Assembly (NCBI GenBank): GCA_937868675.1 | Contig: CALMNJ010000075.1 | Span: 1 to 7,392 of the forward strand | Origin: an uncultured Bacteroidota bacterium | Lineage (GTDB): Bacteria; Bacteroidota; Bacteroidia; B-17B0; Aurantibacillaceae | DNA: 7,392 nucleotides | Direction of reading: 5' to 3' | Shown here: positions 1 to 6,602 of the stretch, piece after piece | Position numbering within the stretch: position 1 is the first letter of the stretch | Layout of the letters: each line of letters starts with the position of its first letter | Translations under genes and position numbers: made by a program | The notes under the pieces: model-generated | The model's database searches: none | Told to the model about the DNA's origin: nothing | The model's input: the letters and a program-made list of their open reading frames with translations, nothing else

Positions 1-20
1 TAATAAAGGAATTGTTATTG

Positions 21-209
21 ATGCACTCTTGGGAACAGGAAGAAATAGAAAATTTTACAATGCTATATGCAGGCAAAAGCAAGAGCGAACTCGGCGAAAT
101 TATTGACAATGGTCGTTACTCAAACTCGGCCGTTGAGGCCGCTGCGGCATTATTGCGTCAAAAACTAAAAAATGAAACAGGAACTAACCCGGAAACGGGC
201 AGAGTTTAA
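21..209 (+). CDS. Small hypothetical protein, possibly 5'-truncated by the window edge
   Basis: A 62-residue acidic, probably cytosolic protein with no signal peptide or membrane segment. I do not recognise a named family. Residues about 14-46 (YAGKSKSELGEIIDNGRYSN and the Ala-rich helix after it) resemble a short helical motif seen in many Bacteroidota proteins, roughly 'S-x-E-E-L-x-x-I-I-x-N-x-x-x-Y-x-x-x-A-V-x-A-A'; that likeness is from memory. I chose ATG 21 because AAAGGA lies at 5-10, ten bases upstream. A TTG at 12 is also possible. The frame is open to the left edge with no stop, so this could be the C-terminal end of a longer protein. Against that, tandem TAA TAA at 1-6 in another frame looks like the end of a preceding gene. 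The lipoprotein gene follows after 46 bases on the same strand. Existence as a gene is likely; function is unknown. Confidence 0.5.
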   Translation: MHSWEQEEIENFTMLYAGKSKSELGEIIDNGRYSNSAVEAAAALLRQKLKNETGTNPETGRV

Positions 210-255
210 TGAAATTTATATCCTTACACGCTATAACAAACAATTCGTAAATAAC

Positions 256-792
256 ATGAAGAACCTAAATCCTCTATTGATTTTTCTGATACCAGCAGCT
301 ATGCTCAACTCATGCGGCCCCCAGGATCTGAATATAAAAAAGGAACAAAAGGCGGAAACTGTAATTGACACGTCCTTAATCGCCATTTTACCTTTCAACG
401 CTGAAACCAGTTTTATTTACAAAAACGGCAGGCCTGCGCAGTTAAACACTGAAGACATTTTAGCGATTGAACATATTCTTTCTGAAAGCATTGATAAATA
501 CAACAGTGAACAGGAAGGTGAAATGAAGCGTATCGCCGAAAATTATAAAAACTCTGAGGTAAACCGGGATGATTTTATAATTGATCTGAAAAAATATAAA
601 CGGCAATACATAACCTATTTTAACATCGAAGGAGAAAAAGAAGTGTGGGTTAACTGCTTTTGTAGCCCCCCAGGCCCATACTGGAGAAAAGAACTATTTC
701 TGGTTGATGATGGCGGAAACTGTTATTTCAATATCACCATAAACCTAACAACAAAAAGACCTGCCGATTTAAGCGCAAACGGAGTTGCATAA
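256..792 (+). CDS. Predicted lipoprotein of unknown function
   Basis: A 178-residue protein with a lipoprotein signal: a hydrophobic stretch at residues 6-17 followed by lipobox L17-N18-S19-C20, so Cys20 would be lipidated. In Gram-negative Bacteroidota this suggests anchoring to a membrane facing the periplasm or cell surface. The reading frame extends upstream to an ATG at 172, but the extra 28 residues are polar and would bury the signal peptide, so ATG 256 is preferred although it has no clear Shine-Dalgarno. The C-terminal third looks like the conserved core: KRQYITYFN (115-123), GEKEVWVNCFC (126-136) with a Cys-x-Cys pair, then KELFLVDDGGNCYFNI (145-160) and a terminal NGVA. I recall similar uncharacterised proteins in Bacteroidota, but I know no function. 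The next gene starts one base after this stop, so the two are almost certainly co-transcribed. Confidence 0.8.
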   Translation: MKNLNPLLIFLIPAAMLNSCGPQDLNIKKEQKAETVIDTSLIAILPFNAETSFIYKNGRPAQLNTEDILAIEHILSESIDKYNSEQEGEMKRIAENYKNSEVNRDDFIIDLKKYKRQYITYFNIEGEKEVWVNCFCSPPGPYWRKELFLVDDGGNCYFNITINLTTKRPADLSANGVA

Positions 793-793
793 G

Positions 794-1618
794 ATGAAAC
801 CGTTATCTATTTTTTTGTTACTGAACGTAACGTTCCTGACCCAGGCCCAAACACCCAACAAAAATTTCAATACGCTGCTCGCAACTATTGACACCCTCAG
901 AGCCGTTGTGAACAGCGCTACCAGCGCATCTTCGGAAGACACGCTGGCCGTTTATAAAAGCGATCGTGTGGCCACAGCGCTTGCCGGTGTATTCCGGTGC
1001 CGGCAGGCATTTACATACAACCTCGACAGCCTGTTGCTCAACGAGCGCTACTACATGGTGCACACACAAAATAAGCAGTTGTGGATGTTTTGCTGGACTG
1101 CCAATAACTTCGGTACATTTCAGATGAGTTGCCACCTGTTTGTTTACAACAACCCCCAAAAAGGCTTGCAGTTATATATTGACCAGGGCGGGAACAGGGA
1201 GAATGAAACCGCCACAATTAACTATAACGATTACCTTTTTAACGCATCGCAACTGTGTAACGAATACCGGGGAGCGTGGTTTTCTGAAATATACCGGCTG
1301 CCTTCATCCAAAAACAAATTATACCTGTTAATCGGTTCGGTAGTGGGTTGCGCCACCTGTTGCGAAAAAGTAGCCGCCGTGGTGGAGCTGACGTCTGATG
1401 GAATTAATTTCTCTTACCCCGCATTTTCTTCCGAAAACGGCAATTCGCCCTGCTTCAGCGTGGATGCCCGTTGTGGAAATATTGAAGCTTTTGATTACAA
1501 TCCAAAAACCGGGACATTGCGCTATTCCTATATTAAGGGCGACGCGACCCCGGACAGTGAGAGTGATTCTGAAAAAGTAAGAGGCAGCATGCGCTTCAAC
1601 GGCGTGGCGTTTTATTAA
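794..1618 (+). CDS. Predicted secreted cysteine-rich protein of unknown function
   Basis: A 274-residue protein with a Sec-type signal peptide: Lys2, a hydrophobic core at about residues 4-15, and likely cleavage after Ala18 (FLTQA|QTPNK), giving a periplasmic or secreted product. There is no lipobox and no further membrane segment. The mature part has nine cysteines, at 69, 100, 113, 155, 186, 189, 190, 220 and 227, including a C-x-x-C-C cluster in VVGCATCCEK. These could form disulfides or bind metal; neither is shown. An acidic, serine-rich stretch (about 250-260) precedes the C-terminus. I chose ATG 794 over the in-frame TTG at 785, because the ATG begins the signal peptide directly and GGAG at 781-784 is suitably placed. 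The start lies one base after the lipoprotein stop (TAAGATG), which suggests translational coupling and a shared role. I do not recognise the family. Confidence 0.8.
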   Translation: MKPLSIFLLLNVTFLTQAQTPNKNFNTLLATIDTLRAVVNSATSASSEDTLAVYKSDRVATALAGVFRCRQAFTYNLDSLLLNERYYMVHTQNKQLWMFCWTANNFGTFQMSCHLFVYNNPQKGLQLYIDQGGNRENETATINYNDYLFNASQLCNEYRGAWFSEIYRLPSSKNKLYLLIGSVVGCATCCEKVAAVVELTSDGINFSYPAFSSENGNSPCFSVDARCGNIEAFDYNPKTGTLRYSYIKGDATPDSESDSEKVRGSMRFNGVAFY

Positions 1619-1697
1619 CAACATGCAGAAAACATTGACACGTTCCTGAACAGAAGCATTTTTCGATCGGGCTATTAAATAAAACAAAAAAGCACTT

Positions 1698-1727
1698 TTG
1701 CCCATTACGTGTCCTTTCTTACCTTTG
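1698..1727 (+). promoter_or_regulatory. Candidate Bacteroidota promoter for purK
   Basis: TTG at 1698-1700 and TACCTTTG at 1720-1727 are separated by 19 bases. This matches the Bacteroidota housekeeping consensus of TTG at -33 and TAnnTTTG at -7. It lies in the 119-base gap before purK, ten bases from the ATG at 1738, so the transcript leader would be only a few bases to about ten bases long. The A/T-rich run AAAATAATTT before the ATG fits initiation in this phylum, which often lacks a Shine-Dalgarno site. No operator or riboswitch structure was visible in the gap. Confidence 0.65.
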
Positions 1728-1737
1728 AAAATAATTT

Positions 1738-2877
1738 ATGAGCCATTCCATTCAGCAACTTAAAATAGGTATGCTTGGCGGCGGGCAGCTTGGCCGCATG
1801 ATAATCCAAAACGCCATTAATCTTAATCTTGACATTTCGGTGCTTGACCCCGATAAAGAAGCACCCTGCAGGTATCTGGTAAAAAAATTCACGCAGGGAG
1901 CGCTCACCGATTTTGATACCGTTTATACTTTCGGAAAAGACAAAGATCTTATCACCATCGAAATTGAGAACGTAAACATTGAAGCCCTGAAAAAGCTGGA
2001 GCAGGAAGGTAAAAAGGTATATCCTCAACCTCATATTATAGAACTGATACAGGACAAGGGTTCACAGAAAATGTTTTATCAGCGAAACAACATTCCAAGT
2101 CCCGATTTTTTCCTGGTTGAGCATAAGTCGCAGATCAGCAAATACAAAGATTTTTTTCCTTTCTTTCAGAAGTTGAGGCGCGGCGGTTACGATGGCCGCG
2201 GTGTAACCCGTCTGGCTGATCCCGACAAATTAGACGTGGCCTTTGACGCGCCAAGTGTACTTGAACGGCTCGTTGACTTTGACAAGGAACTCAGCGTAAT
2301 TGTGGCCCGCAGCGAAAGCGGAGAAGTAAAATGTTTTCCGGTGGTTGAATGCGAATTTAATCCGAAAGCAAACCTCGTTGAGTTTTTATTCAGTCCGGCA
2401 AACATCAAAAAAAGTGTTGAAAAAGAAGCCATTCAGATTGCAGCCATGGTGGCCGAAAAACTCGGCATTGTGGGTTTGCTGGCCGTAGAATTGTTTTTAA
2501 CCAAAGACGGAAAAGTGCTGGTAAACGAGGTGGCTCCGCGTCCGCACAACAGCGGACACCATACCATTGAAGGCAATGTTACTTCACAGTTTGAACAGCA
2601 CCTTCGGGCCATTCTTAACCTGCCCCTGGGCGACACCGCGATCGTAAAAGCCGGCGTGATGGTGAATGTGCTTGGTGAAGAAGGTTACGAGGGCACTGCC
2701 CTTTACAAAGGACTTGATGATATTATGAAATTTAGCGGTGTTTATGTTCACCTCTACGGCAAGGTACTTACCAAACCTTTCCGTAAAATGGGACATGTAA
2801 CCGTTGTGGACAATGACATACTGAAAGCAAAACAAAAAGCAAAACTGGTAAAAAGCACGCTCAAAGTAATTGCATAA
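1738..2877 (+). CDS. purK: 5-(carboxyamino)imidazole ribonucleotide synthase (PurK)
   Basis: PurK is a cytosolic ATP-grasp enzyme of de novo purine synthesis: AIR + ATP + bicarbonate gives N5-CAIR, which PurE then isomerises to CAIR. The 379-residue length is normal for the family. Visible landmarks are the N-terminal nucleotide-fold loop KIGMLGGGQLGRM (9-21), EIENV (75-79), the ATP-grasp glycine-rich loop RRGGYDGRG (147-155), the metal/ATP-binding strand ending in NEVAPRPHNSGHHT (263-276), and the C-terminal KPFRKMGHVTV (346-356). ATG 1738 is preferred: the next ATG, Met12, would remove the first beta strand of the nucleotide-binding fold. There is no Shine-Dalgarno site, but an A/T-rich leader and a good promoter sit just upstream. 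A zinc-ribbon gene follows after 21 bases and is probably co-transcribed. No purE is adjacent within the window. The gene looks intact. Confidence 0.96.
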   Translation: MSHSIQQLKIGMLGGGQLGRMIIQNAINLNLDISVLDPDKEAPCRYLVKKFTQGALTDFDTVYTFGKDKDLITIEIENVNIEALKKLEQEGKKVYPQPHIIELIQDKGSQKMFYQRNNIPSPDFFLVEHKSQISKYKDFFPFFQKLRRGGYDGRGVTRLADPDKLDVAFDAPSVLERLVDFDKELSVIVARSESGEVKCFPVVECEFNPKANLVEFLFSPANIKKSVEKEAIQIAAMVAEKLGIVGLLAVELFLTKDGKVLVNEVAPRPHNSGHHTIEGNVTSQFEQHLRAILNLPLGDTAIVKAGVMVNVLGEEGYEGTALYKGLDDIMKFSGVYVHLYGKVLTKPFRKMGHVTVVDNDILKAKQKAKLVKSTLKVIA

Positions 2878-2898
2878 ACCCCTTTAATACTTTCTGTG

Positions 2899-3255
2899 AT
2901 GGAAGAACGTTTGTGTCCGGAATGCGGAACACCGCTTCGCGGCAGGCTCGACAAAAAGTTTTGCAGCGATATGTGCCGCAACAACTTCAACAACAAAATA
3001 AACAGTGATGCCAACAATCTGGTTAGGAACATTAATAATATTTTGCGCAAAAACCGGCGCATTCTTCAGGAGTTATTGACTGGCGAAAAAACGACGGTAT
3101 CCCGGCAGAAGTTATTGGATAAGGGTTTTAATTTTGCGTATCATACGAACTCACATGTTACCCGCAACAATCATACCTATCTTTTCTTTTACGAATTCGG
3201 TTATTTCTTACTCGATAACGGAATGGTTCTAATTGTGAAAAGAAATCAGGAGTAA
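2899..3255 (+). CDS. Small zinc-ribbon protein, function unknown
   Basis: A 118-residue basic protein with an N-terminal treble-clef or zinc-ribbon motif: C6-P-E-C9-G, then the segment GRLDKKFCSDMCRNNF (15-30) with C22 and C26. The four cysteines very probably bind one zinc ion. The middle (about 36-60) is Asn/Arg-rich and probably helical (NINNILRKNRRILQEL). The rest (about 70-115) looks like mixed strands and ends hydrophobic. I recognise it as a conserved uncharacterised Bacteroidota protein resembling DUF2116-type zinc ribbons. Nucleic-acid binding is plausible from its charge but not shown. ATG 2899 is chosen; an overlapping GTG at 2896 would add one residue. There is no Shine-Dalgarno or promoter match in the 21 bases after purK, so it is probably expressed from the purK promoter. 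The stop lies 11 bases from that of the convergent methyltransferase gene. Confidence 0.85.
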   Translation: MEERLCPECGTPLRGRLDKKFCSDMCRNNFNNKINSDANNLVRNINNILRKNRRILQELLTGEKTTVSRQKLLDKGFNFAYHTNSHVTRNNHTYLFFYEFGYFLLDNGMVLIVKRNQE

Positions 3256-3266
3256 ATCCCTCTGCC

Positions 3267-4121
3267 CTATTTTATCCTGAACCAGAACGATCCACCGTGG
3301 CGCTCCACATTGCGGGTGTTATCGCTTTGCCATATCGGTTCAAGCATGGCCGCCAGGGCTTTGTCTTCGCTCACAAAAATTCCGGGCATCAACACCTCGT
3401 ATTTCTGAGGGTTGGCCAGCAAAAAAGCCGCCAGTACATATTGCTCAGAATAAAACCGATCGCACATATCCTGCGGGTAATCGTAAGGCAGGTAAATATC
3501 GTGTATGTGAACGATGACACCAGGTTTTAACTGCGGCAATAATTCCAGAAAACAAACTGTAGCATCTGAGTTTGGCAGGCAGCGGTGCGAGTTATCAATA
3601 AACAGGATGTCGCCCGCATTAAGGCTGTTGAGGATTACGCCATTGTCGTTGAGATTCTCAAGTGGCTGACGAATTACCTGATCGGCCAAGTGATCTATGT
3701 TGGCCCTTGGAAAGGGGTCAATGGAAATAACTTTAGTAGCAAGCGAATGGTCCTTAATACACTTGCGGGCCACTTTGGTGGAGTTTCCGGAGCCTATCTC
3801 GATGTATACTTTTGGCTGATACAGTTTAAGGAACGTGTATAAAGTAACGATGTCGAGGCCGGGCAAAAAACCGTTGTTCCATGCAGGCTCGTTCTCGTTC
3901 GTTTCTTTGTCGGTTGTTTTTATTCCATAAAACACGTCCTTTAAATTCAGCATTGCGGCAATAGCCTCCACATAGTTGTTGCGCTGCGAATCTATAATCG
4001 AATACAGTTGTGCATGTGGCTTTTTGCCATAGCCATAGCGTGGCTTCATGTCAACTTTATACTCCAGGATCAGTTTCTGATACTTCGGTAAAAATAATTT
4101 TATTGTATTCTTAAGGTTCAT
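3267..4121 (-). CDS. Class I SAM-dependent methyltransferase
   Basis: A 284-residue, probably soluble protein with Rossmann-type methyltransferase landmarks: motif I KVYIEIGSGNST (104-115) for SAM binding, an acidic residue after the second strand in VISIDPFPR (131-139), DILFIDNSH (171-179), and GVIVHIHDIYLPYDYP (201-216). The last two resemble the Asp/His positions that bind metal or substrate in Methyltransf_24-like enzymes. The substrate cannot be read from the sequence. As the last gene of a polysaccharide unit it may methylate a sugar, a lipid-linked intermediate or a nucleotide sugar. The frame is open to 4181, but ATG 4121 is chosen because it overlaps the ligase stop as ATGA, the classic coupled-translation junction, with a weak GGAAG upstream. 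The longer N-terminus would be a shadow of the ligase C-terminus. The family call is firm, the role open. Confidence 0.88.
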   Translation of the reverse strand: MNLKNTIKLFLPKYQKLILEYKVDMKPRYGYGKKPHAQLYSIIDSQRNNYVEAIAAMLNLKDVFYGIKTTDKETNENEPAWNNGFLPGLDIVTLYTFLKLYQPKVYIEIGSGNSTKVARKCIKDHSLATKVISIDPFPRANIDHLADQVIRQPLENLNDNGVILNSLNAGDILFIDNSHRCLPNSDATVCFLELLPQLKPGVIVHIHDIYLPYDYPQDMCDRFYSEQYVLAAFLLANPQKYEVLMPGIFVSEDKALAAMLEPIWQSDNTRNVERHGGSFWFRIK

Positions 4122-5629
4122 GCGCTTCCGGCAATTTTTGTTTTTTGTTTTTCCTGCTTCAGATAAAAAAGATCCATGCACACCAGCGCCGCCAGAAAAG
4201 CCCAGAAGGGAAGCGAAAGCTTATCGGTGTCCAGAAAATTATTGAAAAAACCATGCACAAAATAAGTCATCAAGCCCAGAAAAAGCGATATACAAAGTAC
4301 CTTGTCCTCACGTTCCATTATTGAATACACCAGCCGGTAGCCCAGCGATGTAGAATAAAACAAAAGAACTACCACAATCAATAATCCCACAATACCCTGC
4401 TCCGCCAGCGGCCCAAGATACTCACTGTGCGCATTGCCGTTTGTTCCGAAATTGGTGCTTATTATCGTAAGCTGGTAACTTAGCTGATACGGCGCATATT
4501 TAAACATATACGTGCCGGGTCCCCAACCCAGCCATGGCTTGTCTTCCCACATCCGGATAGCGCAGCTCCAGCGATTAATGCGTTCCCTGTTCGATGCGTC
4601 GGTAGAGATGTTTGAAACCGATTGAATATTATTCTCAAAACCTCCCTCAGCGTCTGTGCTATTACGCCCCAACACCATTAATATTTCGGTTTGAAAAGCA
4701 AAGAAAATTACCACACCGCTCACAAGCGTGATGATGATGGTTCGAAATTTTAGTTTTAGAAGGAGGGTCCCCAAAATGCAAAGCGCTACAACTAGGCTTA
4801 ACCAGCCTGCCCTTGCAAACGAAAGCACAATGGCCATCATAAACAAAAGAAACAAACCCAGAGCCATCAGGCGCATGAACTTCGAAACCGATTTCATTAA
4901 CATGATTCCTACCATCACCGGGATAAACATAGCCAGGGCTGCGCCATAAGCGGTGTGATCGTTATAAAAAGGTGATACGACCCAGTCGGCCGCCTTATCG
5001 TTAAAATTATAACCCGCATGTACCACGGTTGTGTAACATACCACAATGGCGAGTGCAAATGCGTAAGCAAACACAAAGTTGATTATATTTTTGCGATGCA
5101 CAAACAGGTGTTGCATAATGATGTAGCATGAAAAAATAAACCACAGCCTTGATGTAAAATATTTTATTGAAACAACAAAATCGGTACTGGTAAAGCACGT
5201 AAAAAGCATCCAGCCCAGCTGTATATAGATAATCCAGCTCACGGGATGATTCATAAATTTTTGATCGCTCACCCGTTTGTGAAGTGAATTAAGTATGTAC
5301 ATAAACATCAACCCTGCCATAATTGGCTCGGTGGGGATGCTGAGGTCAGGGCCTTGTGTGAGTCCCATTTCTTTGAGTGAGATGGCCAGGGGTGTAGCAA
5401 AAGCCAGCACGTATACCAGATATTGCAAATGGAAAATGGCAAGGTAAATGATAAAGAGTGCAATTGGAATTACATTGTAAGGATAGATGTAGAATTTTTT
5501 GTTGGCAAAAATATACCCATCACCAACGATGTATGCCATCAGTAGCGCAGGCACAATATAAGGCGCTGCAATACTGAGGAACTTACTGTAATAGCTCCTT
5601 AAACTCTGATTATTGAACGGGCTTGCCAA
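4118..5629 (-). CDS. O-antigen ligase / polymerase family membrane protein (Wzy_C type)
   Basis: A 503-residue polytopic inner-membrane protein with about a dozen hydrophobic segments and a large periplasmic loop at about 318-400, the architecture of WaaL ligases and Wzy polymerases. Conserved-looking pieces are FYNDHTAYG (221-229), SFARAGWLSL (270-279) with Arg273, NRERINRWSCAIRMW (347-361), KPWLGWGPGTYMFKYA (364-379) and NAHSEYLGPLAEQG (399-412) with His401. Arg in the membrane core and His in the loop are typical catalytic positions of this superfamily. Whether it polymerises repeat units or transfers finished chains to an acceptor cannot be decided from sequence alone. The start is TTG 5629: the first in-frame ATG (Met31) would cut into the first membrane helix, and AAAGGA sits five bases upstream. 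The start overlaps the end of the Wzz-like gene by 20 bases, and the stop overlaps the methyltransferase start by 4. Confidence 0.9.
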   Translation of the reverse strand: MASPFNNQSLRSYYSKFLSIAAPYIVPALLMAYIVGDGYIFANKKFYIYPYNVIPIALFIIYLAIFHLQYLVYVLAFATPLAISLKEMGLTQGPDLSIPTEPIMAGLMFMYILNSLHKRVSDQKFMNHPVSWIIYIQLGWMLFTCFTSTDFVVSIKYFTSRLWFIFSCYIIMQHLFVHRKNIINFVFAYAFALAIVVCYTTVVHAGYNFNDKAADWVVSPFYNDHTAYGAALAMFIPVMVGIMLMKSVSKFMRLMALGLFLLFMMAIVLSFARAGWLSLVVALCILGTLLLKLKFRTIIITLVSGVVIFFAFQTEILMVLGRNSTDAEGGFENNIQSVSNISTDASNRERINRWSCAIRMWEDKPWLGWGPGTYMFKYAPYQLSYQLTIISTNFGTNGNAHSEYLGPLAEQGIVGLLIVVVLLFYSTSLGYRLVYSIMEREDKVLCISLFLGLMTYFVHGFFNNFLDTDKLSLPFWAFLAALVCMDLFYLKQEKQKTKIAGSA

Positions 5630-6602
5630 ATTTTTCCTTTATTAAGAAAAAGAAAAGGCCTAACAGATTGGCTGCGATAACAGATATGAGTACAATAATC
5701 ATACGTTTTGGCCTGGCTTTAAACTCGTCTGGTTTCGCTTTTTCGACCCTGAACTTAATTGGTATTTGCGCCCGGTAATTTACCAATGCCTCATCGTATT
5801 TCATTTTAATATCAGGGTACTTTGAAGAGTACTTATCAAGATTATCTTTAATGGTGGTGTATGCACTCCCGTATTTCTTTAGCGTGTCAAGCACCGTTTC
5901 GATGCGTTTGGCAGCCGCAGCATCACCTTTTTCAAGGGCCTTGGCATGACTTTTTGCATAAGCTTTTACCTGCTCCTTGTAGTGCAGCACACCCAGTTTT
6001 CGCAGTGTATTAAGGCTATCTTCAAGTTCTTTCATGCGTATGAGCGTAAGGTCGTATTCCTCCTTCACGATTTTTACAATCTTGCCCGATACCTCGCGGT
6101 TCATGTCGTAACGCACACTATCGCAGTAATCCGAAATACTGTTGGCCAGAATGGCTGCGCTATCTGCCGTGTAATCATAGGCCTCTACTCTAATACTGTT
6201 GTATTCGGTGCGTTTAACGGTTACCATATCCTCCCACTTCTGCTTCAGATAATGTAACTCAAATATTGTATCCTTAATTCCCCAGCGATCCCATAGATTA
6301 AGGGCGTTGGCCACCCTCAATTTCAACTCGTCGCAGGTAAGCAGTTGCATCAGTTTTTCGGTGTCGTCGGCATCTCCAAACATCATGTAATCTTCCTGAT
6401 TACCCGCATTAGCCTCAATCACAAGCTTGGATACCGAGAACTGCCGCGCCGGAAAAAGTACGGCCACCGACTTGTATTGTTTTGATATCAATAATGCAAT
6501 CACCGAGCTTACCAGTAAGGCGCCAAGCGTTATCCATAAAAATTTCATGCGCCAGCTGTAAATTTTCAGAATCAGGTTTTTTGCTGATATATTCTCAATC
6601 AT
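5610..6602 (-). CDS. Wzz-type polysaccharide chain-length regulator
   Basis: A 330-residue polysaccharide co-polymerase. It has a short cytosolic N-terminus, a first membrane helix at about 19-39, a long periplasmic domain, and a second helix at about 301-321 ending in a short basic tail. The periplasmic part begins with the Wzz-like fold region (YKSVAVLFPARQ, 43-54), and about 170-275 is Lys/Glu-rich and probably a long helix or coiled coil. The segment EKAKPDEFKARPKR (287-300) just before the second helix is the usual proline-containing signature. There is no C-terminal Walker-type kinase domain, so this is the stand-alone Wzz type rather than a Wzc-type tyrosine kinase. Such proteins set chain length together with Wzy or related enzymes. 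The ATG start overlaps the flippase stop as ATGA and has AGGA three bases upstream. The end overlaps the ligase gene by 20 bases. Confidence 0.88.
   Translation of the reverse strand: MIENISAKNLILKIYSWRMKFLWITLGALLVSSVIALLISKQYKSVAVLFPARQFSVSKLVIEANAGNQEDYMMFGDADDTEKLMQLLTCDELKLRVANALNLWDRWGIKDTIFELHYLKQKWEDMVTVKRTEYNSIRVEAYDYTADSAAILANSISDYCDSVRYDMNREVSGKIVKIVKEEYDLTLIRMKELEDSLNTLRKLGVLHYKEQVKAYAKSHAKALEKGDAAAAKRIETVLDTLKKYGSAYTTIKDNLDKYSSKYPDIKMKYDEALVNYRAQIPIKFRVEKAKPDEFKARPKRMIIVLISVIAANLLGLFFFLIKEKFGKPVQ
5635..5640 (-). promoter_or_regulatory. Ribosome binding site that decides the ligase TTG start
   Basis: Read on the minus strand, AAAGGA is followed by five bases (AAAAT) and then TTG at 5629-5627. 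A TAA stop directly overlaps the site upstream in the same frame, so TTG is the only start that keeps the whole first membrane helix. The site lies inside the 3' end of the Wzz-like gene. Confidence 0.6.

Noticed and set aside
823..835. Palindrome GAACGT-A-ACGTTC
   Set aside because: It lies inside the signal-peptide coding region of the secreted protein. A single 6-base inverted repeat is expected by chance in a window of this size.
818..1159. A 113-residue minus-strand frame opposite the secreted protein gene
   Set aside because: It has no plausible domain and lies wholly opposite a gene with a good signal peptide and coupled start.
1640..1649. The 10-mer ACGTTCCTGA occurs here and at 830-839
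   Set aside because: Only two copies, one of them in coding sequence and with unlike flanks, so it looks like coincidence rather than a repeat or an attachment site.
1642..1665. Possible terminator GTTC-CT-GAAC followed by ATTTTT after the secreted protein gene
   Set aside because: The stem has four base pairs with a two-base loop, and the T run is separated from it; too weak to call.
1328..1705. A 125-residue minus-strand frame running into the intergenic gap before purK
   Set aside because: Its composition does not resemble a real protein, most of it is antisense to the secreted protein gene, and no promoter or ribosome site supports it.
5086..5093. TATTTTTG on the plus strand, antisense to the ligase gene
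   Set aside because: No TTG about 19 bases upstream and no plus-strand gene follows.
5506..5513. TATTTTTG on the minus strand inside the ligase gene, matching the -7 consensus
   Set aside because: There is no TTG at the required distance upstream, and it lies inside coding sequence.
5946..6257. A 103-residue plus-strand frame opposite the Wzz-like gene
   Set aside because: It is the complement of a clearly recognised Wzz-type protein and shows no features of its own.
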